Positions 42,483-52,010 of a DNA stretch of 64,000 nt are shown here, in pieces; the stretch's first letter is position 1, and each line of letters opens with the position of its first letter. The position numbers were made by a program, and so were the translations under genes. Under the pieces are notes generated by a model. The model was not told where the DNA came from and did not search any database. It saw only the letters and a list, made by a program, of their open reading frames with translations. Origin of the DNA: Microlunatus soli (GTDB lineage Bacteria; Actinomycetota; Actinomycetes; Propionibacteriales; Propionibacteriaceae); assembly GCF_900105385.1 (NCBI RefSeq), contig NZ_LT629772.1, forward strand, positions 682,001-746,000, read 5' to 3'.

Positions 42483-43253
42483 ATGAGGATCCGTCGTTCC
42501 TACACCGCTGTCGCCGCTGCCGTCCTGACCTTCGTCGCGGTCGGCGGTGCAGGATGCGCGATCGCCCCACCGGCCGAAGCCGACCCGGAGCGGAAGACGT
42601 TCCAGATGACGGGCGAGACGCTGACCGTCGATTCCGACGACTCGACGCTCGAACTGGTCCCCGGCGACGGCGACGAGGTGAGGGTGACCCGGTGGTTCCG
42701 AGCCAGGACACTGTACGGACCGAAACCGAAGGCGACCTGGGATTGGCACTCCGGCCGGGATCGGTTGACCCTGCGGGTGCGTTGTTCGGGGGTGATCGCC
42801 GATTGCTCCGTGCGGCACCGGATCGAGGTACCGCGCGACGTGGCCCTGGTCGTCCGCGACACCGACGGCCGGGTCCGCGCGGACGGCTTCGACCGGGCGG
42901 TGCAGATCCACTCTCGGGACGGTCAGGTGACGGTCAGGAACAGTTCCGGGCCGCTCACCGTGAACACCGTCGACGGCAGGGTCGACGGCAGTGGACTGAC
43001 CTCCCGGCAGGTCGACGTCAGCAGCCGCGACGGCGCCGTCCGACTCGCCCTGCGGACCGCACCGGATCGGCTGACCGCGCAGGACAAGGACGGTTCGCTG
43101 ACCATCGAGGTCCCCGGCGACCAGCGCTATCGGGTCAAGACCTCGTCCCAGGACGGTGCGGTCGACGTGTCGGTGCCACGCGACAAGAACAGTGATCATC
43201 GGATCGACGCCAGCACTCGGGACGGCAGGCTGACGATCCGACCGGCCGGATGA
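42483..43253 (+). CDS. DUF4097-type beta-repeat lipoprotein
   Basis: A 256-residue protein made of repeated short beta-strands, as in DUF4097 adhesin-like proteins. Repeats of the type [36 protein letters not shown] and [10 protein letters not shown] follow one another from about residue 110 to the end, each with a DGxL/V turn. The signal peptide ends in a lipobox [11 protein letters not shown], so it should be anchored outside the membrane. It is divergent from the glycosyltransferase operon and shares its phased regulatory block. The function is unknown; an envelope-stress role is likely. Confidence 0.85.
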
Positions 43254-43290
43254 CCTGAGCGCGGCAACGACCGCGGACCCGGGGGCTGAT

Positions 43291-45009
43291 CTACACCACG
43301 GGCGCGAGCCGCCGCTGTCGTCGACGTGATTGCTCAGCCGGGTCCGGCACCGGCGCGGCCTGCAGCAGCCTTCGGGTGTAGTCGTCCCGCGGATCGCCGA
43401 GCACCCGGCCCCGGTCGCCCTGCTCCACGATCCGTCCGCCACTCATCACCGCGATCCGATCACAGACCTGATCGACGACGGCCAGATCGTGACTGATGAA
43501 CAGGCAGGCGAAGTTCAACTGCTGTTGCAGGTCGGACAGCAGGGTGAGCACGGTCGCCTGCACCGACACGTCGAGCGCCGAGGTCGGCTCATCGGCGATC
43601 AGCAGGTCGGGTTGCATGGAGATCGCCCGCGCGATCGAGACCCGCTGCCGCTGGCCGCCGGACAGTTCGTGCGGAAAGCGAACCGACCAGTCGGCCGGCA
43701 GCTCGACGCTGGCCAACAGGTCGCCGACCCGCCGGTCCAGCTCCGGTCCGTGCTGCCCGCGGTGCACCCGCAGCGGCTCGGCGATCGACTCGCCGATGGT
43801 GTAGCGAGGATTCAGTGAGGCGGTCGGATTCTGGAAGACCACGCCGATCCGGGACCGGGTCCGGCGCAGGACATCGGCCGACGCGGTCCTGATCTCCACC
43901 TCCCCGACCCGGACCGTTCCGGCGGTGATCGGGGCCAGCCCGAGGACGCACTTGCCGACGGTCGACTTCCCCGAACCGGACTCCCCGACCAGGCCGAGCG
44001 TCTCACCGGTGTCGATCCGCAGACCGGCGCCCTGCACCGCAGCCGCCGTTGCGGCCCGACGCCGACGGCCCGGATATCTGACCATCAGGTCCTTGATCAA
44101 CAACGCCGGTGATCGCCCGGCCGTCTCCGTTGTCCGTTCGTCATCCGGGTCGACGTCGGGACGGTCCCTGCTGTCGACACGGATACCACCATCGCGGCCA
44201 GCACTGTCATCGCGGCTGCGTCCGCGCGGGACGGCTGCCAGCAGGGCACGGGTGTAGGGATCCTCCGGGTTGTCGAAGAGCCGCTGGGCAGGGGCCTCCT
44301 CGACGATGCAGCCGGAACGCATCACCACCACTCGATCGGCGACGTCGGCCACCACTCCCATGTCGTGGGTGATGATCATGATCGAGCAGGAGGTCCGTGA
44401 CCGCAGCGCCAGCAGCACGTCGAGGACTTCCTGCTGCACGGTCACATCCAGTGCGGTAGTCGGCTCGTCGGCGATCAGCACCTGCGGATCGCAGGCCAGC
44501 GCCATCGCGATCATCACCCGCTGACATTGTCCGCCGGACAGCTGATGCGGATAGGCCTGCAGTCGGCGGTCCGGATTGTCGATCTCGACCATGTCGAGCA
44601 GTTCGACGGCTCGGTCGCGTGCTGACCTACGGCCGACACCCGCGTGATGACAGCGAATCATCTCGATCAGTTGGGACCCGATGGTGAACACCGGGTCGAG
44701 CGCGTTCATCGGGTCCTGGAAGATCATCCCGATCCGGCTGCCTCGGACGGCGGCGAACCCGCTGCGGCCTTCGGCCAACAGGTTCCGGCCCTCGAAGACG
44801 ATCTCTCCGCCGACCCGGGCGTTTCCCGGCAGCAACCCCACCGAGGCCATCGCCGTCACGCTCTTGCCCGATCCGGACTCGCCGACGACGGCCAGCACCT
44901 CGTCTGCCTCAAGATCGAATCGGACGCCGTCCACCGCGCGGTGCAGCCCGCCGTCGACGGCGAAATCCACCGTCATGCCGTGCCAGCTCAGGATCGGCTC
45001 GTGGCTCAC
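43291..45009 (-). CDS. Fused DppD-DppF oligopeptide ABC ATPase
   Basis: A 572-residue double ATPase with two complete nucleotide-binding domains in one chain. Domain 1 has VVGESGSGKSVTA, LSGGQCQRVMIA and LIADEPTTALDVT. Domain 2 has LVGESGSGKSTVG, LSGGQRQRVSIARA and LIADEPTSALDVS. They are joined by an acidic linker of about 45 residues (near 270-315). Both carry the oligopeptide-type C-terminal motif (DPYTRALLAAVP and DDYTRRLLQAAP). It energises the DppB/DppC permease encoded upstream. It is the last gene of the operon and overlaps the regulator gene by 4 bases. Confidence 0.94.
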   Translation of the reverse strand: MSHEPILSWHGMTVDFAVDGGLHRAVDGVRFDLEADEVLAVVGESGSGKSVTAMASVGLLPGNARVGGEIVFEGRNLLAEGRSGFAAVRGSRIGMIFQDPMNALDPVFTIGSQLIEMIRCHHAGVGRRSARDRAVELLDMVEIDNPDRRLQAYPHQLSGGQCQRVMIAMALACDPQVLIADEPTTALDVTVQQEVLDVLLALRSRTSCSIMIITHDMGVVADVADRVVVMRSGCIVEEAPAQRLFDNPEDPYTRALLAAVPRGRSRDDSAGRDGGIRVDSRDRPDVDPDDERTTETAGRSPALLIKDLMVRYPGRRRRAATAAAVQGAGLRIDTGETLGLVGESGSGKSTVGKCVLGLAPITAGTVRVGEVEIRTASADVLRRTRSRIGVVFQNPTASLNPRYTIGESIAEPLRVHRGQHGPELDRRVGDLLASVELPADWSVRFPHELSGGQRQRVSIARAISMQPDLLIADEPTSALDVSVQATVLTLLSDLQQQLNFACLFISHDLAVVDQVCDRIAVMSGGRIVEQGDRGRVLGDPRDDYTRRLLQAAPVPDPAEQSRRRQRRLAPVV

Positions 45010-45515
45010 GGCTGCTCCTCCGGATCCTGGCTCTGAGCGCGCTTGTAGTCCTCCCAGTCGGCCAGCATCTTCTTGTGGTACTGGGCGACCCAGATCATGT
45101 AGTCACGCGCGATCTGCAGCCGCCGGCGGGGCATGTCCAGATCGTCCGGCAGATCGTCGAGCATCCCGTCGAACAGCCGCCGCTGACGGTCGAGGTAGCG
45201 CCGTTCGCCGGCCAGCCAGCTCCCCCAGATGTCGTCGTCGACCCGGTAGTAGTGATTGCGGTCGCCGCGGACCGCGTGCCGATGGATGAAGCCGGCCTCC
45301 ATCAGGGCGCGACAGGTGGTCGAGATCGACCCCGAGCTGGCTTCGAGTTCCTGGGCGAGCTCGCGAGCGGCGACGTACGGCTTGTCGCTGGTCATCAGGT
45401 AACCCAGCACCCGGCCCTCCATCCGCGGAGCTCCGGCCATCGCCCGCTCGATGCCGAACCGTTCGACGAAGTCTGATCGCCGGGTGTCCTGCCGCCACTC
45501 CTCGCTGTCGGTCAT
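45006..45515 (-). CDS. GbsR/MarR-family transcriptional regulator
   Basis: A 169-residue winged-helix regulator. The helix-turn-helix region reads YVAARELAQELEASSGSIST and continues CRALMEAGFIHRHAVRGDRN, as in GbsR-like MarR proteins. The C-terminal helix is rich in Asp, Arg and Trp. The true start is ATG 45515, four bases inside the serine hydrolase gene; the open frame upstream to 46031 is antisense-like filler. Being inside the operon, it probably senses the transported compound. The inverted repeat at 52011-52028 is a likely operator. Confidence 0.85.
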   Translation of the reverse strand: MTDSEEWRQDTRRSDFVERFGIERAMAGAPRMEGRVLGYLMTSDKPYVAARELAQELEASSGSISTTCRALMEAGFIHRHAVRGDRNHYYRVDDDIWGSWLAGERRYLDRQRRLFDGMLDDLPDDLDMPRRRLQIARDYMIWVAQYHKKMLADWEDYKRAQSQDPEEQP

Positions 45516-46939
45516 GCCCCACCCTCGATCTGGCCCAACGCCGCGATCTGACCGGATCGGCGCTGCCGGAACACCTCGACCGGCCATCGGGAACCGCCGC
45601 CCGCACGCACCAGTTCGACCGTCCCGTCGGCGGCCCGCTGATAGCTCATCGGTTCTCCGGTCCCGCCGAATCCCGGTCCGGCGGTCACCGTCAAGGTGTC
45701 GGCATCGACCACCTCCAACTCGTCCCAGGTGTCGGTCGGATCGACGGCGGCGCTGGCCAACGCGACCAGCCGTCCACCCAGCAGCGCAATCTCCGACACC
45801 CCCATCAAAGAGGCGAATCGACCGGTGAAGGTGTGCGGATCGATGCCGTCGCCGACCGCCGACCCGTCGGGCGCTCGATGGGCGAGATCGAGGAGCTTGA
45901 TCACTCCTTCGGCCAACTGGGTGGCCGGGCCGCCGATGCAGTTGGTCAGCACCGAGACGACCACCTGTCCGTCCGGGTCGATGTAGGTGCGGGTGATGTG
46001 GCCGGGATAGCCACCGCTGTGCCCGACCCACTGCCGATCACCGATCCTGGTCAGGTCCATCCCGAGCCCGTAACGGCCCTGCTCCTTGCCGTTCACCGTC
46101 ACCACCGACTCGGTGCGCTGGATCAATCGCTTGCTCGCATCGGTGATCAACTCCTCGGCGCCGAAGAAGTGCGCGGCACCATAGCGGGTCAGATCCTCCG
46201 CGGTGGAGTAGAAGCCGGTCGCCGCCGCCATTCCCCGGGTATCGACGTGGCCGATCGCCTGTCGGGTGTCCAGGCCGTCGAGCAGCCCGCTGTGCCCCGC
46301 GGCGTAGTCGGCCTGCCGACGCGGATCGTATTCCGGGCCGGTGTTGGTCAGCCCGAGCCGGCCGATGATGTGCTCGGAGACGTAGTCGGCGTAACTCTGC
46401 CCCGAGGCCGCCTCGATCGCCAGTCCGAGCAACGAGTAGCCGACGTTGGTGTACTTGAAGTGTTCGTTCGGCTCGAACACCCGTCCGTGTTCGATGCAGA
46501 GCTTGATCAACTCGTCCCGGTCGGGGAACGGCCGCATCAGCTGCCAGAAGTCGGTGTCCACCCCATCCCGGATGACGCCGGCCTGATGGCCGAGCAGCTC
46601 GCGGATGGTGACCTGCCCGATCGGACTGGGCGCGAGCTCGGGGACCCAGGTCGTGATCACGTCGTCGAGTCGGATCGCGGACCGTTCGACCAGTTGCATG
46701 ATCGAGGTCGCGGTGAAGGTCTTGGAGTGCGAGGCGATCCGGAACAGGTGGTCGGTCCGCAGCGGCTCACCGGCCGGCTCGTCGGCGTAGCCGATCGCCT
46801 GCGAGCTGATCAGTTGATCACCGACCCTGACCGCGACCTGGATGCCGGGAGTGCGGAGCATCACCCGTCGGTACTCCAGCCAGGATGCGATCGCCGGCAT
46901 CGCTTCGGTGACGGTCTCGACGTCGTAGCCCTCAGTCAT
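45512..46939 (-). CDS. Serine hydrolase of the class C beta-lactamase / DD-peptidase family
   Basis: A 475-residue protein without a signal peptide. The SxxK motif is Ser70-His-Ser-Lys73 (FRIASHSKTFTA), the YxN motif is Tyr163-Thr-Asn165 (FKYTNVGYS), and the third box is WVGHSGGYPG in place of KTG. A C-terminal extension of about 110 residues follows. Such proteins are often D-aminopeptidases or esterases rather than beta-lactamases. ATG 46939 has AGGAGAGG upstream. Being intracellular and in a peptide-uptake operon, a role in trimming imported D-amino-acid-containing peptides is plausible. Confidence 0.87.
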   Translation of the reverse strand: MTEGYDVETVTEAMPAIASWLEYRRVMLRTPGIQVAVRVGDQLISSQAIGYADEPAGEPLRTDHLFRIASHSKTFTATSIMQLVERSAIRLDDVITTWVPELAPSPIGQVTIRELLGHQAGVIRDGVDTDFWQLMRPFPDRDELIKLCIEHGRVFEPNEHFKYTNVGYSLLGLAIEAASGQSYADYVSEHIIGRLGLTNTGPEYDPRRQADYAAGHSGLLDGLDTRQAIGHVDTRGMAAATGFYSTAEDLTRYGAAHFFGAEELITDASKRLIQRTESVVTVNGKEQGRYGLGMDLTRIGDRQWVGHSGGYPGHITRTYIDPDGQVVVSVLTNCIGGPATQLAEGVIKLLDLAHRAPDGSAVGDGIDPHTFTGRFASLMGVSEIALLGGRLVALASAAVDPTDTWDELEVVDADTLTVTAGPGFGGTGEPMSYQRAADGTVELVRAGGGSRWPVEVFRQRRSGQIAALGQIEGGA

Positions 46940-47009
46940 TCTTGGTGCCTCTCCTGGTCGCATCGTTCGGTCCGGATCTGTCTGCAGACATCATGCTGGC
47001 AAGCCTCGC

Positions 47010-47912
47010 TCACGTCCGCCCCTTCGGGTTGACAGCGTCGCGGAGCACGTCACCGACGGTGATCAGACTCAGCACGGTCACGGCGAGGAACACCGACGGG
47101 AAGATCAGCGTGTGCGGCGCCTGCTGGAAGCGGGACTGGGCGGTGGCCAGTTGCAGCCCCCAGGAGATCGACGGCGATCGCAGGCCGAGTCCGAGGAAGG
47201 TCAGCGTCGACTCGGCGACGATCACGCCGCCCACCGTCAGCGTCGCGACCGCGAGAACCGGGCCGATCGCGTTCGGCAGCAGGTAGTGCACGATCACCCG
47301 GCGGGTCCTGAATCCCATGGCGCGAGCTGCCTGTACGTAGTCGGCGTCCCGGGTGGCACGGATCGAGCTGCGCACCAGCCGCGCCATCGTCGGCCAGGAG
47401 AACAGGGCGAGCACCAGGGCGACGGTCCAGACCGAGCGTTGCCCCAGGCTGTTCAACACCACGATGGCCCCGAGCAGGAACGGGAATCCGAGGAACACGT
47501 CGGTCAGCCGGGCCAGCACGGTGTCCAGCCAGCCGCCGAAGTAGCCGGCCAGGGTGCCGATGATCAAGCCGAGTCCGAGGGCGATGATCGTGCAGGTCAA
47601 CCCGACGGTCAACGACGCCCGAGCACCGTAGATCACGCCGGCGTACACGTCGCAGCCCTGAAGGTCCAGTCCGAACGGATGCCCCGGACCGGGTGGCCGA
47701 GCGCTGGAGCCGAGGTCGCAGGCGCGAGGATCGCCGTGTCCGAAGATGCCGGCGACCGGGCCCGGCAGTACCGCCAGGACGACCAGCACGGCCAGGAAGA
47801 ACAGCGGGATCCAGAACAGCGGACGCCGCCGGACGGTGCGCCACACGCCACGACGACGGATCGCGCCGACCTCGGTCGGGACGGCCTCGGGGCCGGCCAG
47901 CACGTCGGTCAT
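47010..47912 (-). CDS. Oligopeptide ABC permease, DppC type
   Basis: A 300-residue membrane permease with an N-terminal OppC_N segment (RRRPLFWIPLFFLAVLVVL) and about six helices. FGLDLQGCDVYAGVIYGARA precedes the core, which contains the EAA-type loop DYVQAARAMGFRTRRVIVHY followed by LLPNAI. It pairs with the DppB-type gene 39 bp upstream to form the channel. The DppC family is usually specific for peptides, but nickel and some glycosides are also moved by relatives. Confidence 0.94.
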   Translation of the reverse strand: MTDVLAGPEAVPTEVGAIRRRGVWRTVRRRPLFWIPLFFLAVLVVLAVLPGPVAGIFGHGDPRACDLGSSARPPGPGHPFGLDLQGCDVYAGVIYGARASLTVGLTCTIIALGLGLIIGTLAGYFGGWLDTVLARLTDVFLGFPFLLGAIVVLNSLGQRSVWTVALVLALFSWPTMARLVRSSIRATRDADYVQAARAMGFRTRRVIVHYLLPNAIGPVLAVATLTVGGVIVAESTLTFLGLGLRSPSISWGLQLATAQSRFQQAPHTLIFPSVFLAVTVLSLITVGDVLRDAVNPKGRT

Positions 47913-47951
47913 GATCGTCCTCCCGGAAGGGCGGTGATCATCGTTGCGCCA

Positions 47952-48884
47952 TCAGGCATGGCGAATCCTCGGATCGAGCAGGGTGTTGATGATGTCGACC
48001 AGCACACTGGTGAGCAGGAAGATGATGATCAACGCGGTAGCGATGCCGACCACGGTCGGACCTTCGTGGATCCGGATCGACTGGAACAGCAGTTGCCCCA
48101 CGCCGGGGAGGTTGAAGATCCCTTCGATCACGATCGCACCGCCGAGCAGCGCACCGAGATCGATGGCGAGATAGGTGATCACCGGGATCGAGGAGTTCCG
48201 CAGCACATGGACCCCGATCACTCTCGACCCGGGCAGACCCTTGGCCCACAGGGTACGGACGAAGTCGGTCTGCATGGTGTCCACCACACTGCCGCGCATC
48301 AACCTGGCGACCGCGGCCAGTCCGTAGATCGCCAGCACGATCGCCGGCATCAGATAGGACCGGGGGAAGCCGTCACCGGTTCCCGCGATCGGCACCCACT
48401 GCAGCTTGACCCCGAAGACGAGCTGGGTCGCCACTCCCATCACGAAGATCGGGATCGAGGTGATCATGATCGTCATGATCAACACGCCGCGGTCGAGCAC
48501 CGAATCCTTGCGCAGTCCCGCGAGCAGGCCGAGCACCACCCCGAGGATGACCTCGATCAGCCACGCAGTGATCGCCAGCTGGATGGTCACCGGCCAGCGC
48601 ATCCGGAGCAGTTCGCCGACCGACTGACCGTGGAAGTTGGTCCCGAGATCACCGCCGAACAACCGTCCGAGATAGCCGACGTACTGCTGCCAGAGCGGAT
48701 CGTCGAGGTGGTACTGCGCCCGCAGCTGGGCGACCACCGCCGGGGACAGCGGTTGGGAATCGCCGCCGCTGAGAGCGGAGATCGGATCACCGGGCAGTGC
48801 GAAGACGGCAGCGTAGATCAGGAACGTGACTCCGAAGAAGACGATGATCAGCTCGGCTGCCCGACGGACCAGGAACCTGATCAT
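47952..48884 (-). CDS. Oligopeptide ABC permease, DppB type
   Basis: A 310-residue permease: MIRFLVRRAAELIIVFFGVT at the N-terminus, a large external loop with QLRAQYHLDDPLWQQYVGYL and GDLGTNFHGQSV, then five helices. The EAA loop is DFVRTLWAKGLPGSRVIGVHV. The call and the partner role with DppC are clear. It overlaps the carboxypeptidase gene by 4 bases at a GATCATGATC palindrome (48879-48888). Confidence 0.95.
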   Translation of the reverse strand: MIRFLVRRAAELIIVFFGVTFLIYAAVFALPGDPISALSGGDSQPLSPAVVAQLRAQYHLDDPLWQQYVGYLGRLFGGDLGTNFHGQSVGELLRMRWPVTIQLAITAWLIEVILGVVLGLLAGLRKDSVLDRGVLIMTIMITSIPIFVMGVATQLVFGVKLQWVPIAGTGDGFPRSYLMPAIVLAIYGLAAVARLMRGSVVDTMQTDFVRTLWAKGLPGSRVIGVHVLRNSSIPVITYLAIDLGALLGGAIVIEGIFNLPGVGQLLFQSIRIHEGPTVVGIATALIIIFLLTSVLVDIINTLLDPRIRHA

Positions 48885-50263
48885 GATCCCGCCTGCCGGG
48901 CCTGGAGCAGTGCCAGCGTGGCGGCGTACTGCACGCCGACCAGTCTGTTGATCGGGACCTGCCGCAGGTCGGGCTCGCCGGCCGCAGCCTCGCGCTGCCA
49001 GCCGGAGTACAGCTCGACCAGGTCGCGATGCACCCGATGCAGGTCAGCCGGCGCGGCGCCTCGGCCGACCTCGGATGCTACGGCGCGGACCAGCATCCCG
49101 CCGTAGCGCAACCGAAAACAGCGATTGCGGTCCAGCACGCTGAACTCCTCGGCAACCGTGGCGATCCGGTCCCGATCGGTTTCCGCGGCTCGGGCGCGTT
49201 CGCTGCCCGCGGCCTCGGTCAAGGACGGCAGGAAGGCTGCGGTCGCGCGGACCAGCTGGGACGTGTGGCTCAGCCACGGTTCGGCCCGCCGATAGAGCTC
49301 GCCGAGCGCCGCCATGTCGGAGTCCAGTTCATCGGCGGCCTCGCGCAGCAACTCGGCGTAGCGACGCCCCGACGGCCCGCGGTCGTCGATGGCCGGATGG
49401 GTCCAATAGGGCAGCTCGGCGACCAGGCTGAGGGTGCCGTGGCGATCGGCGTAGCTCGCCGACGAGGCTCCGGCTCCCCCGGTGTCGGGTGGCACGCCCA
49501 GCTGCTCGAGGTGGTCGTAGACCCGTTCGATGTCGATCATCCCGAAGACCGCGGGCCCGTACTGCTCGGCGACGGGTGACTCCGGTTCGCCGTTGTCCAG
49601 GGGCAGACCGGCATGCTCGGTGATCCGGTGCAGGGTCTCGACCATTCCGGGCACCGGCCGACTCAGGTAGTAGTAGACGCCGCCGAGCTCGCCGTTGTGC
49701 AGCGATACCGCGATGTCGGGCCGGACGTCGTCGATCACCCGCATCAGCGCGAACGCCTCCGGGATCACCGCATCGAAGTAGGCGTCCTTGTAGGACAGCG
49801 GGAACGCCCATTCGACCTGCTCCGCAGGAGCGGGGCGGTAGAAGTGCCGGGCGTAGGTCACCCGGTCGACCGGGCCGGTGAACCAGCCCTCGTTGAGCCG
49901 AGTGCCGTCCGGGTCGATGTTCGGGATGATCCACCAGCGGCAGTCCAGGTCGTCGGCGAACTCCTGATCGGTGCACAGCTCGGTGGCCAGTTGCAGCGCG
50001 GTGCAGAACCCGATCGGCTCGTTGGGGTGGACACCGGCGTACACCAGGGCGTTGCTGTGTCCGCGACCGATCGCGTACATCCACAGCGGCTCGCCGAGCC
50101 TGCTGGTGCCGATCCGGCGGCGGCTGACTCGATCCGGATGATCGTCGGCCAGCCGGTCGAAGGCTGCGATCAGTTCGTCCACGCCCGGGAAATGGTCGTA
50201 GTCGGGGATCCGGTCGACCCGCTGAAGGATCGTGGCCAGCCGGTCCGACGTGCCGCCGCTCAC
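48881..50263 (-). CDS. M14-family zinc carboxypeptidase
   Basis: A 460-residue, apparently cytosolic M14 metallopeptidase. The zinc ligands are His79 and Glu82 (VYAGVHPNEPIG) and His189 (VSLHNGE). The catalytic Glu is Glu283 in LVAELPYWTHP. The C-terminal ~150 residues are an Arg/Ala/Glu-rich helical extension. M14 members such as MpaA cleave murein peptides, and others trim L-amino-acid C-termini. It lies between the binding protein and the permease (4-base overlaps on both sides), so it very probably processes the imported peptide. Confidence 0.9.
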   Translation of the reverse strand: MSGGTSDRLATILQRVDRIPDYDHFPGVDELIAAFDRLADDHPDRVSRRRIGTSRLGEPLWMYAIGRGHSNALVYAGVHPNEPIGFCTALQLATELCTDQEFADDLDCRWWIIPNIDPDGTRLNEGWFTGPVDRVTYARHFYRPAPAEQVEWAFPLSYKDAYFDAVIPEAFALMRVIDDVRPDIAVSLHNGELGGVYYYLSRPVPGMVETLHRITEHAGLPLDNGEPESPVAEQYGPAVFGMIDIERVYDHLEQLGVPPDTGGAGASSASYADRHGTLSLVAELPYWTHPAIDDRGPSGRRYAELLREAADELDSDMAALGELYRRAEPWLSHTSQLVRATAAFLPSLTEAAGSERARAAETDRDRIATVAEEFSVLDRNRCFRLRYGGMLVRAVASEVGRGAAPADLHRVHRDLVELYSGWQREAAAGEPDLRQVPINRLVGVQYAATLALLQARQAGS

Positions 50264-51924
50264 GAGTCGCCGATCTGGGTCTGGGTGAGATCGATGTTGC
50301 CGCCGGCCTCGACCAGCCCGGTGACCCGTGTGGAGGTGGCGTAGGTGTACTTCTCGAAGAACATCGGCGGCGCCGGGAACTCCTTCATGATCATCTTCTG
50401 GACCGCGACGTAGTCCTTGATCGCCTGCGCCCGGTCCAGTTCGGCATCGGCCTTGGCGATCGCGGCCGCCACATCATCGGAGTAGTAGGGGATGCAGTTC
50501 ACGCAGCCGCCTGACTTGAGGTAGAAGGACCGCAAGGTGTTCTGTTGGCTGGCGTACAGCGCACCCCAGCGCGCGAAGTAGGGCCCGTTCAGATCCCTGG
50601 AGTTGCGTCGCCCCTGGAACTCCGGGAAGTCGGTGGTCGGCGTTGCCACCACATCCTTGATGCCGAGATTCTGCCGGAGCTGGTTGGCGTAGGCGTTGTA
50701 CAGATCGTCCAGACCTGCGCCACCCGGATAGACGATCTCCATCTTCCCGGTCCAACCGCCCGCCTCGGCCAGCCGCTGCTTGGCCTTGTCGGGATGGAAT
50801 TCGCAGAGTTCGCCACACAGGCCCTTGGGCGTACCGGGCTCGCCCGGCGGCGTCAAGGCGGTCGCCGGCTCCCAGATGCCGCCGTAGATCGCCTTGCTGA
50901 CCGCCTGCCGGTCGATGGCCATCGAGATCGCCTCCCGGACCCGTTTGTCGGCGAATCTCTTGTCCCACAACGGAAGCCCGAGATAGTTCATCCCGAGGCC
51001 CTGGAACACGTGGGCGCGATCACCGAAGTCGGTCATCACCTGGTTCATCCGCGAGGCCGGCACGAAGACGATGTCGGTCGAGCCGGCCTGCACGTCGGTG
51101 TAGGCGGTCGTCATATCGGTGTACGGCTTGAAGGTGATCTTGTCCACCGTCGGCTTCGGCCCCTGGTAGCCGGACCAGGCCTTCATCGTGATCGGCTGGT
51201 TCTCCTGATAGGAACCCTGCATCTCGAACGGCCCGTTGCCGATCGGCTTGTGCGCGAACGCGTCAAGATCGTCATAGGCCGCCGCGGGCAGCGGGAAGAA
51301 GCCGGTCTGCGCCTGGGACAACTGCACCGGGAACTGTCCGTCGGGGCTCTGCAGCTTGACGGTGAAGGTGAGGGCGTCGACCTTCTTCAGCCCGGACAGT
51401 TCATCGGTCTTCGGCTTGCCCTTCGCCGGGTTCAACCGGTCGTAGCCGACGATGTTGGCCAACTGCCCGCTGTTCTCCCAGGCGTGCGGACCGTAGGCCT
51501 CGTAGTTCCATGCCTTGATGTAGCTGTCGGCGGTGACCTTCTCGCCGTTCTGGAAGGTCCAGCCCTTCCGGAGCTTGATCGTCCAGGTGGTCGCGTCGTC
51601 GCTCTCGACCGACTCCGCGGCGACGTACTGCAGTTTGTTGTCCTTGTCCATGGAGGTCAGCGGGGCGAACAGCACCATCGTCTGATCGAACGCGATGGTC
51701 TGGCGCAGCGGATTGAGGGTCACCGGGTCGTCGGTGGCGATGCTGATCGCCCTCGCCCCGTCCTCGGTACCGCCGCCACCTCCCGATGAGCACCCGGCCA
51801 ACACCAACACCATGGCGATGCCTGCCGCGGCGATGCGCGCCGTGACGATCCGGGCCGACCACCGTCCCGACTCCCCCGACCGGTTCCCGGCCCACCCGGT
51901 GCCACTGCCCGAACGACCTGTCAT
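50260..51924 (-). CDS. Peptide ABC substrate-binding lipoprotein (SBP_bac_5)
   Basis: A 554-residue solute-binding protein anchored by a lipobox (VLVLAGCSSGGGG, Cys at about residue 45). The family body shows LNPLRQTIAFDQTM, VESDDATTWTIKLRKGWTFQ with NGEKVTADSY, and KRVREAISMAIDRQAVSKAI. ATG 51924 follows GGGAGGT; the frame stays open to 52137 but without a ribosome site. It is the first gene of the seven-gene peptide operon. The inverted repeat at 52011-52028 lies 87 bp upstream of its start. Confidence 0.94.
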   Translation of the reverse strand: MTGRSGSGTGWAGNRSGESGRWSARIVTARIAAAGIAMVLVLAGCSSGGGGGTEDGARAISIATDDPVTLNPLRQTIAFDQTMVLFAPLTSMDKDNKLQYVAAESVESDDATTWTIKLRKGWTFQNGEKVTADSYIKAWNYEAYGPHAWENSGQLANIVGYDRLNPAKGKPKTDELSGLKKVDALTFTVKLQSPDGQFPVQLSQAQTGFFPLPAAAYDDLDAFAHKPIGNGPFEMQGSYQENQPITMKAWSGYQGPKPTVDKITFKPYTDMTTAYTDVQAGSTDIVFVPASRMNQVMTDFGDRAHVFQGLGMNYLGLPLWDKRFADKRVREAISMAIDRQAVSKAIYGGIWEPATALTPPGEPGTPKGLCGELCEFHPDKAKQRLAEAGGWTGKMEIVYPGGAGLDDLYNAYANQLRQNLGIKDVVATPTTDFPEFQGRRNSRDLNGPYFARWGALYASQQNTLRSFYLKSGGCVNCIPYYSDDVAAAIAKADAELDRAQAIKDYVAVQKMIMKEFPAPPMFFEKYTYATSTRVTGLVEAGGNIDLTQTQIGDS

Positions 51925-52010
51925 GCCGACCTCCCGTTGTCGTGCGGCCCGATGCCTGGGAGTGATCATGACCACATCAACAGCGACTTGGGAAGTGGAA
52001 GATGCGGAAA

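Noticed and set aside
47112-49106. Long + strand open frame (664 codons) over the Dpp permease genes
   Set aside because: It is rich in Gln, Arg, Asp and His with no domain, and lies antisense to two canonical permeases.
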